From positions 48,395,131 through 48,459,130 of the forward strand of contig OX359247.1 of the NCBI GenBank assembly GCA_947179485.1: a stretch of 64,000 nucleotides of DNA, given 5' to 3'. The notes below the pieces were generated by a model. That model was given only the letters and a program-made list of their open reading frames with translations, was not told the DNA's origin and made no database searches. The DNA comes from Allacma fusca. Its lineage: Eukaryota > Arthropoda > Collembola > Symphypleona > Sminthuridae. Below, in pieces: positions 11,214 to 31,000 of this stretch (within the stretch, counting starts at the first letter, position 1; each line of letters starts with the position of its first letter). The position numbers were made by a program, and so were the translations under genes.

Positions 11214-12986
11214 TTAAATGGCAACACCTGGGTTTGCGGATTTCAGCAAAGCCTGCAACCAATAATTATTGGTTATTTGACTTTCATATTTGGGTATAAT
11301 CTTCATTTAAGGTAAATGAATACAGTGTCAGCGAAAATTCTATAAAGAACAAGGTAATCAATTTCACCTGAATAGACTTAGCATTCATGCGGAGGATGTA
11401 CTGACTCCGATTAACGTCGAAGTCACCCTCGGTAATATCAGGAGGTTTAGCTGCTTGTAGCAACAACTGCTGCCCTGGTAGCTCCGACTCTTCGTCTATT
11501 TTTAAATTGAGTGCAGCTAAAAATCCAAGAAACGCTTTTTAAATTCAGTGTAAAACATAACTTTTAGGACTCAAGCATTAATTTTTACACATCATATAGA
11601 TTATTACCTGGCCCGCAAAGCGCGGCGTATCCATCCCTAGTAATTACTGCTGCATCGAAAACTTGTTTGATGAAGTTCTGAGAACTATGTACACCTCTTC
11701 GTCCGTAATCAAAAATTCCGATGGCTGGTTTCCTATGTTTCCTGCACAGCTGCTGGAGTTCTTCCGCTTGTCGTCGTGATTTCGAAATTGAGTCATTTTC
11801 AGTACCAGCTTGCCTCTTCAAAACCTGCGAATTCACAATTTCATGCTGCGTTGGGGGGACAGTCTCATCGAAGGACATCTTCGACAGCTTCGTAATTTGC
11901 TTCCTGGGTTTGACGGCGACGCTGATGTCCTTTGAAAACTCAATACTGCCTTGCAGCGTCGTTAAAGAGTATCCTTCGGAACAACATCTTGCATCTTGAC
12001 CTAAGAGTTCGTGAGCTTTCTTCACACTATACTCTCCTGCTTCGTCCACGCTCAAATTTATCTGGCCAGTGCATGTAAAAAATTCCTGAATTAATTTCTG
12101 TAAATAAAACATTCAAGCTTAGGATTTTAAAAGGTTCTTGCAAGTAACCACTTACAAGTATGTCCAAATATTTATCGATGGAAAACAGGGATGAAGTATT
12201 GCCACACTTCTTAACATTCATGTTCGCAGTTTCCGTTATAGCCAACGTATGAGTAAATGCCGTGATTGCTTTTGACGGGTCATCTAAAACAGGTTAATGA
12301 CATTACGGAACTGCATAACCGGAATTAATTATTTTCTTCTCGTTAGACTTTTTCCCCTAATGCTGGCAGGCATTTCGTACACAAGCATTTTTGCTCTAAC
12401 GGGACCACAACATTGGCCCCCTTCCATATTTTCCAAACCAGATCATTGTAGAATACTAAACTGCAATCAATCACTCACATCCAATTCTAGAGGCCAACTT
12501 CTCCCCATCCTCAACGTTATCAATAACCATTATTGACCCTCCTTCAAAATCCTCCGCTAAGTCCAAGTCGGTTCCCAAGCCTACAACATAAAAATGGTAT
12601 AATATCTGAACCCCAACGTTCACGTGGTCCTCCTAACCAACATCCATTTGCAGTTTTTGCGTACGTTTCGCAGCTTTAGTTAACGCCGCATATTGCTTCA
12701 CAAATGTGAGCGCATCGATTTCTTCACCACTACCGTCTTCAGTGGACTGAGCTGACTCATCCAAATCTTCGCTACCATCTGTGTCCGATGCAACTGATGA
12801 GACATCATCAGGGGTTCCATCTTGGTCCGTCTTTTCTGCATTACGGTCAACATAATCATCATCTGATTCCGAAGATTCATGGCTGCCCTGCTTTTCAAAT
12901 CCCGACGAGTCGGCGCTTCCATTTTCTCTAAAACTGTTCCTCCTCGACCTCACGTCAGGGCCTCCTTTACTGATACCACCATTCAT
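11214..12986 (-). CDS. NSE4-like SMC5/6 complex kleisin subunit
   Basis: A six-exon minus-strand gene, read as 12638-12986, 12479-12580, 12156-12283, 11608-12097, 11368-11516 and 11214-11252. All borders are GT/AG, the phases agree, and the product is about 418 aa. Residues 1-110 are Ser/Asp/Glu-rich and disordered. The middle part (DPSKAITAFTHTLAITETAN, then FSIDKYLDIL) resembles the NSE4 N-terminal kleisin helix. The later part (KPAIGIFDY, FIKQVFDAAVITRDGYAAL) resembles the NSE4 C-terminal winged helix, which in the family reads roughly NP-F-TVEN-F-SFL--DG. NSE4 proteins bridge SMC5 and SMC6 heads in DNA repair. The name rests on pattern and length only; similarity is weak, as is usual for kleisins. 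The start used is the first ATG of the 5' exon; an upstream noncoding exon ending near 13022 is possible. Confidence 0.55.
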
Positions 12987-14439
12987 TATCTTCAAAGTCT
13001 CACTGGTCCAATCCACAGCTTTAAATAATTACTACAAGCAGGTAGAAATTATATATACAACCATATTATATCGGATTTTCTCACAAGCTTTCAACTTCAA
13101 CACAATTACTACAACGACTCTATACACACATGCAAATAAAATATATGGAATTTATTTTAGCCCTAGAATCTGTTTATAAATTAATTATTGCATCAAAAAT
13201 GTATAACCTAATGATTCCACCAATAATTCTACAATAATAATTTAATAATACTTACAGTATTTGCACAAACTGTGATCGTTTCAGGTGACTGTAATTTACT
13301 TCGTTACTTTAATTAAATATAATTTAGATACTCTTTGAATCAATAATGTAATTCACACGAAATAAAAACGGTTGATTTCATCTTAACAATACTAACTATT
13401 AATTATAAAGGTGCTGTTAATTTAAGTTCCAATAATTACTTTAAAACTGACAAAATACTCTAATCTCAATCCTCAACTCCTCCCAATTGACAGTTGACAA
13501 TCACACGATGAGTGTCTGTTGCAGACTACAACTGCAGTTGGAGCTGGAGCCCAATGAAGTGAACAAAGAGGAACGTTATGGAGACGGAAGGCGTAAACGC
13601 ATCATGCGCTATTAATTGCATAGGTGTCTAACAATAAAACAATAATGGGCACATACCCAGCAATTCCCAACCCTCCCCCTTCCCACACCAGGAAGCCATG
13701 CGTGCCATTTATTCTTGACATGCCTAATTATGCAGATGTACATTTCTTTACGAACCACCCAAAAAGTAAATATAACAGTGCGCTGGCGGTTCGTCCGTTG
13801 GGCTGATTGTAAACATCACCTCGTATGCGCATGTGTCCGCCTTCGTATGATATGTGGTGCAACTTTAAGATCTGGGGTAGCTGGATAATAAAATGTTAAA
13901 ACTGGATAAAATTCGGCAGGGCGTAAAGATTACATTATAGCTATAATGGAATCATTGTGGAACAAACCCAACAAAACTTGGGAGCGGTACGGGGTACGGT
14001 ACAGCGTTTTAGTAAACGTAAGAAATTGGATTTTTTTTATAGCTGAGGTACTTAGCGAGGGTAACCACTTTCCCCTTTGAAATTCCAACTTAAAAAATGC
14101 TAGCAGGAAATGAGGAAATACAAGAAAAATGTACCATGTACTAATGTAGATTGAAAATAGTTTTAAGTACAAGAGGTTCACCATGTAAATTTGAAGGATA
14201 TTCAATAAAGATAGAGACGGAGAACAAACCTCTCTGGTTTATTAATTATACTAAAGGACTTAAGGAGATTTTTAGTTTGCGTAGTTTTAAATAATGCTTA
14301 ATAATTTGAAAGAAAGTGACAGGATTTAGTTTGTCAGATTGTTTTGTGTTCATTGCATCCTTTGAATTTCTTAACTATTTCTGTGAAATATTGGACATTC
14401 TCATTATAACAGTCAGACAGGGAAATATTAACATTATAC
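12987..14439. other. Upstream region of the NSE4-like gene, no gene seen
   Basis: AT-rich sequence between the divergent NSE4-like and PP2A genes. A GC-richer patch at about 13480-13610 (rich in CTGCAG and GGAGCTGGAG) could be the NSE4-side promoter or a 5' noncoding exon; this is inference. It also holds a 35-codon plus-strand ORF from 13508 with no recognisable feature. Confidence 0.4.
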
Positions 14440-15067
14440 TATATAGTTTTTGTACTAATTATCTTTTATAGTTAGGTTTTGTGCTAATATGTTTCATACT
14501 ATTTAGTTTTTGTACTAATTATTTTTCCCACTATTTAGTTTTTATACTAACTAATTTTTATACTAATTATTTTTCCCACTATTTAGTTTTTATACTAATT
14601 TTTATACTAATGGTTTTTATACTAATTATTTTGTATGCTAATTCTTTTGTATGTTAATTTATTTTTATACTAATTATTTTGTATGCTAAATTATTTTTAT
14701 ACTAATTATTTTGTATGCTAATTAATTTTTATGCTAATTATTTTGTATACTAACTTATTTTTATACTACTCCTTTTTATACTAATTATTTTGTATGCTAA
14801 TTTATTTTTATACTACTCCTTTTTATACTAATTATTTTGTATGCTAATTTATTTTTATACTACTCCTTTTTATACTAATTATTTTGTATGCTAATTTATT
14901 TTTATACTACTCCTTTTTATACTAATTATTTTGTATGCTAATTTATTTTTATACTACTCCTTTTTATACTAATTATTTTGTATGCTAATTTATTTTTATA
15001 CTACTCCTTTTTATACTAATTATTTTGTATGCTAATTTATTTTTATACTACTCCTTTTTATACTAAT
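14440..15067. repeat. AT-rich tandem repeat, 47-bp unit
   Basis: From about 14794 to 15067 nearly six copies of the same 47-bp unit follow one another; the word ATGCTAATTT recurs at 14841, 14888, 14935, 14982 and 15029. The left part (14440-14793) holds shorter, diverged versions built from TTTTTATACTAATTA and TTTTGTATGCTAA words, so the array seems to have grown by amplification of a younger 47-bp unit at its right end. Confidence 0.95.
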
Positions 15068-15357
15068 TATTTATTTGTGATAAAATATTTTACTCGTAAT
15101 TTTTAAACAGATAAATTCAATCTTATTAAATTCATTAAATTATTGTGCACTGCCTTGGGTCCCCCTTTGGACCCACGAACGGGTACCGCTAGTCCAGCTA
15201 CAGCGAGCCACGCCCATTTCTATTAGGTAGGCCATAATTTGCTCACCTTTGTCACCCCGTGGTGAGATCTGAGCAGGACCATGCATGCTCACTCTAAATA
15301 ATGAAGAACGAAGTGAAGTGAAGGTAGTAGTAGTTCATTGATAGTTCCAAAGCGTAT
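15068..15357. other. Spacer between tandem repeat and mini-transposon
   Basis: Nothing coding is visible. It contains a GC-richer patch around 15150-15290. Confidence 0.4.
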
Positions 15358-15365
15358 ATATTGAC

Positions 15366-15776
15366 TAATGTTAGTCAAACTCCCAGTTCGTCAGTCCCAC
15401 TCCCGATCAGTCCCAGAAGCGCTGTGATACACTCACTCCACTCACTCCTATGCTATCTACAGTGTGAGTCCAACTCAGTCTCAGTCCCAATGAGACTCTG
15501 TGGTCAAACTCCCAGTCAGTCCCCAAGGATACAAAATGGCGCTCACTTTCATCCTTGGGCTTTAATATATGGCGCGAAAATTTAAAAATTGCCTAATATT
15601 GTACGCGCATCAGTCCCGCTCAGTCCATGCACTTGAATCAGTTCAATCCGTCAGTCCCACTCAGTCTCAGTCCCAACCGTTTTCATACATATCAGTCCCA
15701 CTCTCACTCCAATCCCACTCCACTCCCTATGTTTTCGCTCAGTCCCAAAGAGCTGAGTCCCGTTTGACTAACATTA
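15366..15776. mobile_element. Non-autonomous DNA transposon (MITE), 8-bp target duplication
   Basis: A 411-bp element. It begins TAATGTTAGTCAAAC and ends with the exact inverted copy GTTTGACTAACATTA. It is flanked by the direct repeat ATATTGAC (15358-15365 and 15777-15784). An 8-bp duplication is typical of the hAT and P superfamilies; I cannot choose with certainty, and the termini are not the usual hAT CAG/TAG start. The inside has no coding frame but many CAGTCCCACTC-like words, about twenty by eye. It lies about 340 bp upstream of the PP2A-A start codon, so it may sit in that promoter. Confidence 0.85.
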
Positions 15777-15784
15777 ATATTGAC

Positions 15785-16118
15785 TGCTGCGTATAACTGC
15801 GTATATAACCCGAAATAGCGGGCCACAACGTAAGTAATTGGAGACAAAGCGGCGATTACATTGGGTGTACATACATGCGAGTGAAATCACAGCATGACAA
15901 GCGAGACCTGCTACGAGGAACTTGACGTTACGGAGGAAGGAGCTCAACACCCTCTGTTGAGTCGGGAAGGGAAGCTGTGGACGGTGTCCGTTTCTCTGTG
16001 CTTTCCCTTGAGGCGAGGTCATTGATTTTCGATGTGTGCAAAGTGGAAGAGTATTTCAAGTTAAGTTTTTTCAAAATCCCACCGTAATTTATATCAAAAT
16101 TATCAGAAATTCTAGAAA
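15785..16118 (+). promoter_or_regulatory. Probable promoter and 5' UTR of the PP2A-A gene
   Basis: The 334 bp between the mini-transposon and the PP2A-A start codon. It is less AT-rich than its surroundings and has no TATA box at a clear place. No acceptor-like site argues for an upstream coding exon. The role is inferred from position alone. Confidence 0.4.
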
Positions 16119-23201
<7,083 letters not shown>

Positions 23202-23421
23202 TCAGTTTCAATATACTATATGGACAGAAATAATGCTTGCTTGGATCTCCATGTTAAAGTAGTATGATATTATATTTAATCGGGATTAATTCTTTGCATA
23301 TTTTTAGCTCTGGATTTTTAACCTTAAACTATAAATGAAGCACCATCTTCGTGTTGAATACAAGACACCATTATCATACGTGTGTCTCAGGACTTTTGAA
23401 ATACCAGCGATAATAGTTGGA

Positions 23422-23427
23422 AATAAA
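23422..23427 (+). terminator. Possible polyadenylation signal of PP2A-A
   Basis: An AATAAA hexamer 220 bp after the stop codon and the first such hexamer there; other candidates lie further right. Confidence 0.35.
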
Positions 23428-26400
23428 ACTATATTGAAAAACATTGAAAAAATGGTTCCCCAAAATATGTGGCTCTTCTCTGATTTTCATTGAAATTTGA
23501 TGTTTCATTATATATGCATGTATTGTGTATTATTGTAACCACATAAACTTCTATTATATTATTATAATATTACTATTATTATTACTATGTAATTAGTTAT
23601 TATTAACACCCCACAATCTAATCGAAAATTGGAAACTTTCTCGCGAAAAAACTTCTACCTTGGAAATTTTTTGATGGGGAATTCTGTAATAAAGTTCGTA
23701 AGCTTCAGTTAATAATAATAATAATTATTATTTTTATTGTCAGTACGTGGACGCATAATGGTTAGCTTGTTCTTGCAATGTGATACCATATGTGTTAAAT
23801 TGTCTGTAGGAGTATGAAAAAAAGTTGCTTTAATAATTCATAGCTTGGTTTGTAGCTGATAAACAAGTTTTATCACATTTTTCCACGAAGAATAAAAAAA
23901 ACCATAAGTCATGTGTAATGGGAAGCATTAGATGGATTACGTACGTAGGGAATTGAGCGACCGAGATTTCAAGCTGATGGAAATGTACATGTGGAAAAAT
24001 GAGTGACTATTTCGCGTGTCTACTCCCCATTCCCGAATTTTTAACGTAATTTTTATAGTTGGACCATTATGTAGATTATTTTGTCGCAAACAAATATTTG
24101 TTACTTTTATGCTTCACATGGAAAGTAAAAATATAAGTATAGAGAGTGTCGAGAATATGTTCGAACTAGAATGTTATTTCATAAAATATCTTGGCAAGTG
24201 TACGGATTCCCTGTGACTGAAATGTATTAAATCTCCCTAACAGTTATTCATGCTATAGCTGGAATGAATAACTGGACACACTTTAAGCTCTGCATTTTTT
24301 TAGGCGAGGCAAAGTTGTAATTCCTTCATTGTCAAGTAAGATTTCCCAAACAACGCTTTCCCCAACTTTTATAATTTGTTCCTAATAAGCAAATTTACAA
24401 AACCCTTACATGAGCCAAATATATAAAAATGTATTTTCCATACAGGTTACTCAGAATAAAACAACACTGTTTGGGGAAATTGCTTTTACTACCCCAAAAA
24501 GCAAATACTATCTTGTAATCCATCTTGCTTTGAGAATGAATGTTTCCAAAACCTTTTGAATGGATTACAGTGGAAATTCAAAATTAAGGATTTTAAAAAA
24601 GAAAGCACATGAGTTGTCCCTTCGAGTTGTACGTGAAGGTTACCGAGGTATTTGCAAAAATCCATGTATTTTAAGCTTTTTGGTATCTGTTATGTAACCA
24701 CTCTATTATCTATGTTTGAAACGAATTAAAAATCATTTCAGGATCTTCCCGCATATATAATTCGAAATGTGGACCAAATCTTGCAATTTATCCTTTGGCA
24801 CATGTACATACTTAGCCTTGGCAAACATAGTATTGCAATTTTTCGTTCCAACACATCCATTTGCCGTCGCTGCTCTTGATGCATCAGGTGCACTCTAGTT
24901 AAGTGGTATTTAAAACCAATAAAATTATGATTTCTTGAAGTGGATAAAGCGTATTTCAAATATTTTGTGAACGCATGAAGCGTCATGTAATCTTATTTTT
25001 GTTGGTTATACTGTAGCTACTATGTCTCAGGCTTTTTCGCACCTCATCGTTCATTTATTTTTACAAAACATTTAGACCCATTGATAGCATGCATATAGTA
25101 TAATGTTTCAGTGCGGGGAAAAAAGGGAAAACCTATTATCGTGGATGCATAGTAAAATGCTGAGTACAAAAGGAGTTTATGCCGTTGTATTTTATCCGAG
25201 CAAAAGTCCTCCTCCAAGAATATCGTCTGGGGAAAAGCAACGAGGAACACAATTGGAAAGTACACAAAAGCCCATATGGATTTTACTGGCGGATTTTAGA
25301 TACATAGACGACAGCCAGCACAAGGGAAGGTAGTTGAGGATAAAACAAGCAGTAGTTTCTTTTTGCGCATGGAAAGCATGAAGAAAATCCACCCTCCTTT
25401 TCTCACATGTATGTATCTAAAATCCGAACCGTATCGTCCCATGACTTCCACTTTCCTTCCACCTACACAACAATTGTACCTATGAGCGAGCACTATTACA
25501 GCAAAGAAAAATTAATAGTGTTCTCAAATATTTTCCTCAAAATAAAAATGATTTTTAAATGAAACACAAAATTTATCAATAGTGCAACAATACTTTGATT
25601 TCAGATAAACACTTCAATTTTTATCCGACAAAGCTTGAGGAGATGCTCAAATATCATTATGCTTCTTCACTGACAGTAATGTGAATCCTTGTATTTCACA
25701 TATAGTCCTGGCAAGTAACAGTAAGTAAAGCCAGGCTGCTTTCCGTGCAGCGGCTTGTACCTATACTTCAATGCATCTGGAATATGTAGAGTGTAAGCTG
25801 GGAAGCAAAAATAACCACATGGAAAAATACCCAAATTAAAATGATATTTCAGTCTCAAAAATAAATAAGTAGGATTCGGGACAGCTCCTGAAGCTTATCG
25901 CTTGGGGCTGCATACGTTCCCCTCACACTTACACTTGTAATTCTGACCTGTATTTTGTTACTTCTCATTCCTGTCTCTTATCAGGTGCAGTAGTAGTAGT
26001 AGTAACATGCACTCTAATGTACTTATGTGCATGCAGTCAACATGCAATCTGCCTTGGCTACTACTCCTACTCCCTTTACCACGGTTTCTGTGTATACTGA
26101 AAGCAAAGCCCCGAGTTACAACTGCCACAAGATCCTGGCAGTACATAAATCTACATACTTTCTCCCCAAAGTTGGACTCGAGAATCAATGCAGGTCCTTC
26201 TGCTATATCCCCTCAAATTTATGTATAATGCCTACACAAACAGTCATACGTGATCACACCTTCTTCCCAGTGACTCTGCTCTCCTCATACTGATTCTTCC
26301 CTGTAATAGTAGGGACTTCTAAATAAAAAATAATGCCTTAACCCCGACTTGATACGGTGAAAGTGTTCAGTTAATGCTAATTATGTTGCGACAGAATGCC

Positions 26401-28059
26401 AGTGGTGTATTTACGACTAATACGAGTGGTACGTGGTAATTTGTAGCATCATTGTTCAACCATTCCTTCCGTAAAGGATCCAGTTGTGTGGAAATATGCA
26501 CCAAAAGTGAGGATTTTGTATGATGCTATACACATACATATCTACTACTACTATATCTGAGATTGGACGGGATAGTTATATTATATTGTTAAAGCTGCAT
26601 GGGCTCTGGTTTAGAGTCCTTGAAGGGGGAAAGCTACTATAGACGGGTTATATCCTACAGTATATATAGAGTCAAAGGAGATGGTAGTGATTTCTCCGGA
26701 CTGCACTTCGGAGTTGAGGGAGGCGGGAGTTTCCATTCCGGAATTCTTCTATACATAATTACATATAGATATACATAGGTAGGTACATGTACTGTATGTT
26801 CCCAAGGAATAAGAAAGTCTGCAGTTTTCTCCCTCGAACATGGATACAGTGAAAGTGTCTATACATGGAGGAGTGTAGTTCGAGGGGACTGTATGTGTGT
26901 ATGCGTACCCAGTCGGGATAAGTACATAAAAGCAGGAGGATGACGGAGGTAGACGGTAGAGTGGAGATGGTGGTGGTAGAAGTGGTGGTAGGATTTGCAG
27001 ATCAATAATCATCACACACTGGATAGATAGTTTTCAGTTCAGTTCTCCATTTACTCATACTTGCATTGCTGCTACTCCCGTGTGCTCACTTCGTTCCTCA
27101 TCTCTCGTCCTCTTCTTCTGCCCACCGTCTCATATAATTCTAGCACCAAAAACCAAGTATGTGTAGTAGTTGTGTCCTTTCACGAATTTCCTCCTCCTCC
27201 TCCGGAGTTCGAGCAAAATAATATTTATCTTGTTAGAATTTCATCCTCCCCTTCCCATTTTTCTCCTCAATAAGAAAATATATATAGTTTCTATAAAAAA
27301 AAATAAATATAACTCCAGATTATTAAAACTATACAAAAATAACCAATGTGTATAAAAAAAAGCAGCAGCAGCTACTGAGAACACCGACTGACTAAAAAAA
27401 AAAAATTAACGTGTCGCTTCCAGTTCAAATAACGAATACTGTTGATTTTTCTCTTGAGTACAAAAAAAAATTCTAGAAATTTAAGAATCAACTCAATTTT
27501 AATAATTAGCCTCGCTTCACAAAACTTAGCCAATTGGATTACTCTCCTCAGTAATTCCACGACTGTGTGGTTGTGACTCTAATCTTGTCAATGTTTACAA
27601 ATCTTTCCAATCCAGTATAGTGATGAGTGATATGGGGAAAATTATTATTGCTGTATAATCGTTGATGTGTCATTTAATTAGTAGATATTTCCACCTCAGG
27701 GAATATTAATTGGATAAATAATTACCAAAAAAGAAGTAACTTAAAAGACATGGTTGAGCAATAAGCTTTTATTTGTAGTGTTACTTACAAAAGAGTAATA
27801 TTACTCCTCTCCAGTTAAGCAGTAAATAGTAGGAATCAGATGGATCCGAGGTAAATATTGGGAGAAGCTGCTGGTCACATGCTACTCCTCTCCTTACATC
27901 GACACATATGTACATACGTGATAAGGGAATGCAAATCCGGGAGTAATTATTACGAGTTCCCTGGAGAAATGCAATTGTGAAGGACACGGTAATTGATCAT
28001 GAAGGCTTTGCTCCGCTCTCTCTACTACTACTACAACTTGTAATTCCAACCCGAAACGA
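23428..28059. other. Intergenic and 5' flank of the TJAP1-like gene, no coding exon seen
   Basis: About 4.6 kb, AT-rich, with many short simple runs (TAT, TACTAC, CTCCTC) and TACATATGTA-like palindromes. A 16-bp word GGATTTTAGATACATA near 25290-25305 recurs inverted near 25410-25428, the possible arms of a small hairpin. The right end (27000-28059) has CT-rich runs and probably holds the promoter and 5' UTR of the TJAP1-like gene, by position only. Confidence 0.4.
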
Positions 28060-31000
28060 ATGACTGGCCCTGTCGATCCGATGGAGGAACAATTGGTTGT
28101 GCTCACCGATCCGTGCCAGGATAAATACGAACGGTAAGACATGATCTGTTTCATTTCTATAATATGAAATAGAACTGTAGGTACTTATATATACAGAGTA
28201 AAAAGCCTCAATTACTCAGGCGGAGTCATCAATAACCATTTCTTCCACGCAACCTTTCCCTTGCGATTTCTTTTCTCTTTTTGTACCACTCCATTTCTTC
28301 CCTGTTTCTTATACAGTAGTTGTAGTTGAGGTAGAAGGGATTACTACTCCTAGATGTAGGGTGTAGGGATACGGGGTAATTATACAAATGTAGATACTCC
28401 CAAGTACAGGGGATAGTGATTTATTAAAGGTACCCATTGATCCCTAGTTTTAAATTACTCAGCCTCCTCTTATTACATTCCCTAATTTTGTTAGTTTTCA
28501 TCGGAGTCCTCCTGTATAAGACCAAAAGCCCGGGAAGGAAACATTGCGAAGGACATTATTTATTAGGTGCATTCATCAAAATTAATACAATGTTTTAAGC
28601 CAAGGAAGCACATGCAATTAACCGCCCGTAAACGGAGTCCGCGTATGTAGTTCCAATGAGTCAGCTGGATCTCGGATTTACTCCTCGGCTTTTAGTACAA
28701 TTAGCTCTCTTCACTTACAATTAGTTCATGGCTCTATTTTCTTTACTACTTCCCATTAATAACTGATTCAATTTAACTACAGGAATAAGGAGGACTCACA
28801 TTCTCACATTTAGTGCTTCCAAATATTCAGATAACTAACAAAAACATATTAGGATTGTTTTTTATAAAGTCAATGTAATAATTATTAAAGTTTAATACAT
28901 AAAATCTTTTTTAAAATGTGCCTTTTCTTCTTAAAATTTTTTCTTTGAATTCTACATAACACAAGGACTGTTGATGAAATTTGTCCTAACATGAGATTTA
29001 TACAGATCATAGCGTACATATTAAATGCATATAATGTGCTCTACATTAGTGAGGATCTATTCGAGTTCTTTAATGCAGGACGCTTTATCACTTCTAATTT
29101 CATCATCTCATCGTTAGCTGTTAGTTGAGGTCAAGATTTTTATCCTTATCATGTCTCATCCCGTCATTCAACATGAAATCACATTACACTCAATAGTAAT
29201 TATCCGTAGAAAAAAATGAGCTTAATGTGGGACGAAACAAGGAGTGTTGTTAAAATCCTTCATCCTTTGTATTGTGATGACGAGTATGTTACTCTCAATA
29301 TAATTATATTTTTTCCGCACTATTTTTTCTTGATTGCTCAAAGCATAATGTAATGCCGGATTTAGACTAGGACGAATCAGATTCAGAATTCGAATCAGAA
29401 TCGGATTTCGAATTCACCAAACATGAAGAGTATAAATGCAAAACCTGATGTCGTAATTCGAATCAGAATGAGAATCAGTTTCAGATTTGTAGCTTCAGAT
29501 TTTCATCCTTAAAGTCTAAATGAACATCAGAATTCTGACACTTATCAGATTCTTAAAATAATGAAAGTGCTTTAGACTTCAGAATCCGAATTCTAATTTT
29601 TTGAAATACATCCTTGAAAGCGCGAATTACAATATGGGCGGCAACAAAGTCTTGTCCGAGTGAGATTCGTTGATTGTTGTCGAAGTTTAAGATTTAATGA
29701 AAATATCGGTTTAAAATGTCTGTCAGCCTGGACTTAATTGAGCTCGTTATGTTTCGTCGTCTATCTCGTAAGAAAAGACGAACTTTATACATACGGGAAA
29801 TATTTAAAAATCGAATTAAACAGGGAGAATTAAAACTGTTGTACGAGCTGGAGTCGGATGAAGTTTATCATCAAAAGTACATAAGGTATTTGTTAATTGT
29901 TTACCTTTTCAATTACAGAGCTTATTTTCCATGTTTATATAAAGTATCAAATTATCCCGAGCAGTAAAATCAAATTGAATATATTTTACTTGACTCTAGG
30001 ATGCGTACAACAAACTTTGACTATATTCTGGCAAAAATTCTACCAAGAATTTCCCACACAACTACACATCGATACCCGATTTCTCCCAGATTACGTTTAG
30101 CACTGACTATAAGGTAAGATTTGAAAATCAGAAGAATTCGATAAATTTAAGTGTAACTATTGCGGATACCTGATCAACTTTTATATCGTAGGTACTTAGC
30201 AACAGGAGCTTCTCACATGAGTCTATCCTTCAGCTTCCGAATCTCACCATCTTCGGTTGGAATAATCGTACGAGAAGTGTTACAAGGAATTTGGCTGGAG
30301 CTCAAAGATGAGTTTTTACCTGCGCCAAGTGAAACCAGTTGGAAATCTATAGCCAAGGATTTTCAAGACAAGTGGAATTTCCCAAACTGCTTGGGAGCTT
30401 TGGACGGAAAATTGGTGCAAATTCAAAATTTTGCTAATCAAGGATCGGAATACTACAACTACAAAAAATATTTTTCGACAAATTTACTGGCATGTGTAGA
30501 TGCCAATTATAGGTTTGTTGTTGTTATAATTGGGGCGCACGGTTCAGAGTCGGATTCAGGGATTTTGGAGCGATCCGATTTCGGCACAGCACTATTCGGG
30601 GATTCACTTAACACACCAAAAACATTACCAGTACCTGAGCTATCGCCAGAGTTACCTTGTGTGTTTATTGGTGATCAAGGATTTCCATTAAAACCAAATT
30701 TAATGCGTCCATTTCCCCTGGATATTAATTTGACATTGAACAAGAAGGTGTTCAACTACAGATTAAGTAGAGCCAGAAGAGTAGTCGAAAACGCATTTGG
30801 CATTCTCGCAGTCCGATTTAGAATATTCCATGTCCCTATCAATGCAAAGGAAGACCTGGTAAAATTGATTATACAGGGCGCAATAATTCTGCACAATTTC
30901 CTTATATCTGTTCAGGACAATTCGGAGTGTATTACTGCCGATTTTGAAGATTACAACGGTAATATCATCCCCGGTAGTTGGAGATCAGAAACTTACAATG

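Noticed and set aside
14440-15067. CRISPR-like array
   Set aside because: The units abut without unique spacers, so it is a plain tandem repeat in an animal genome.
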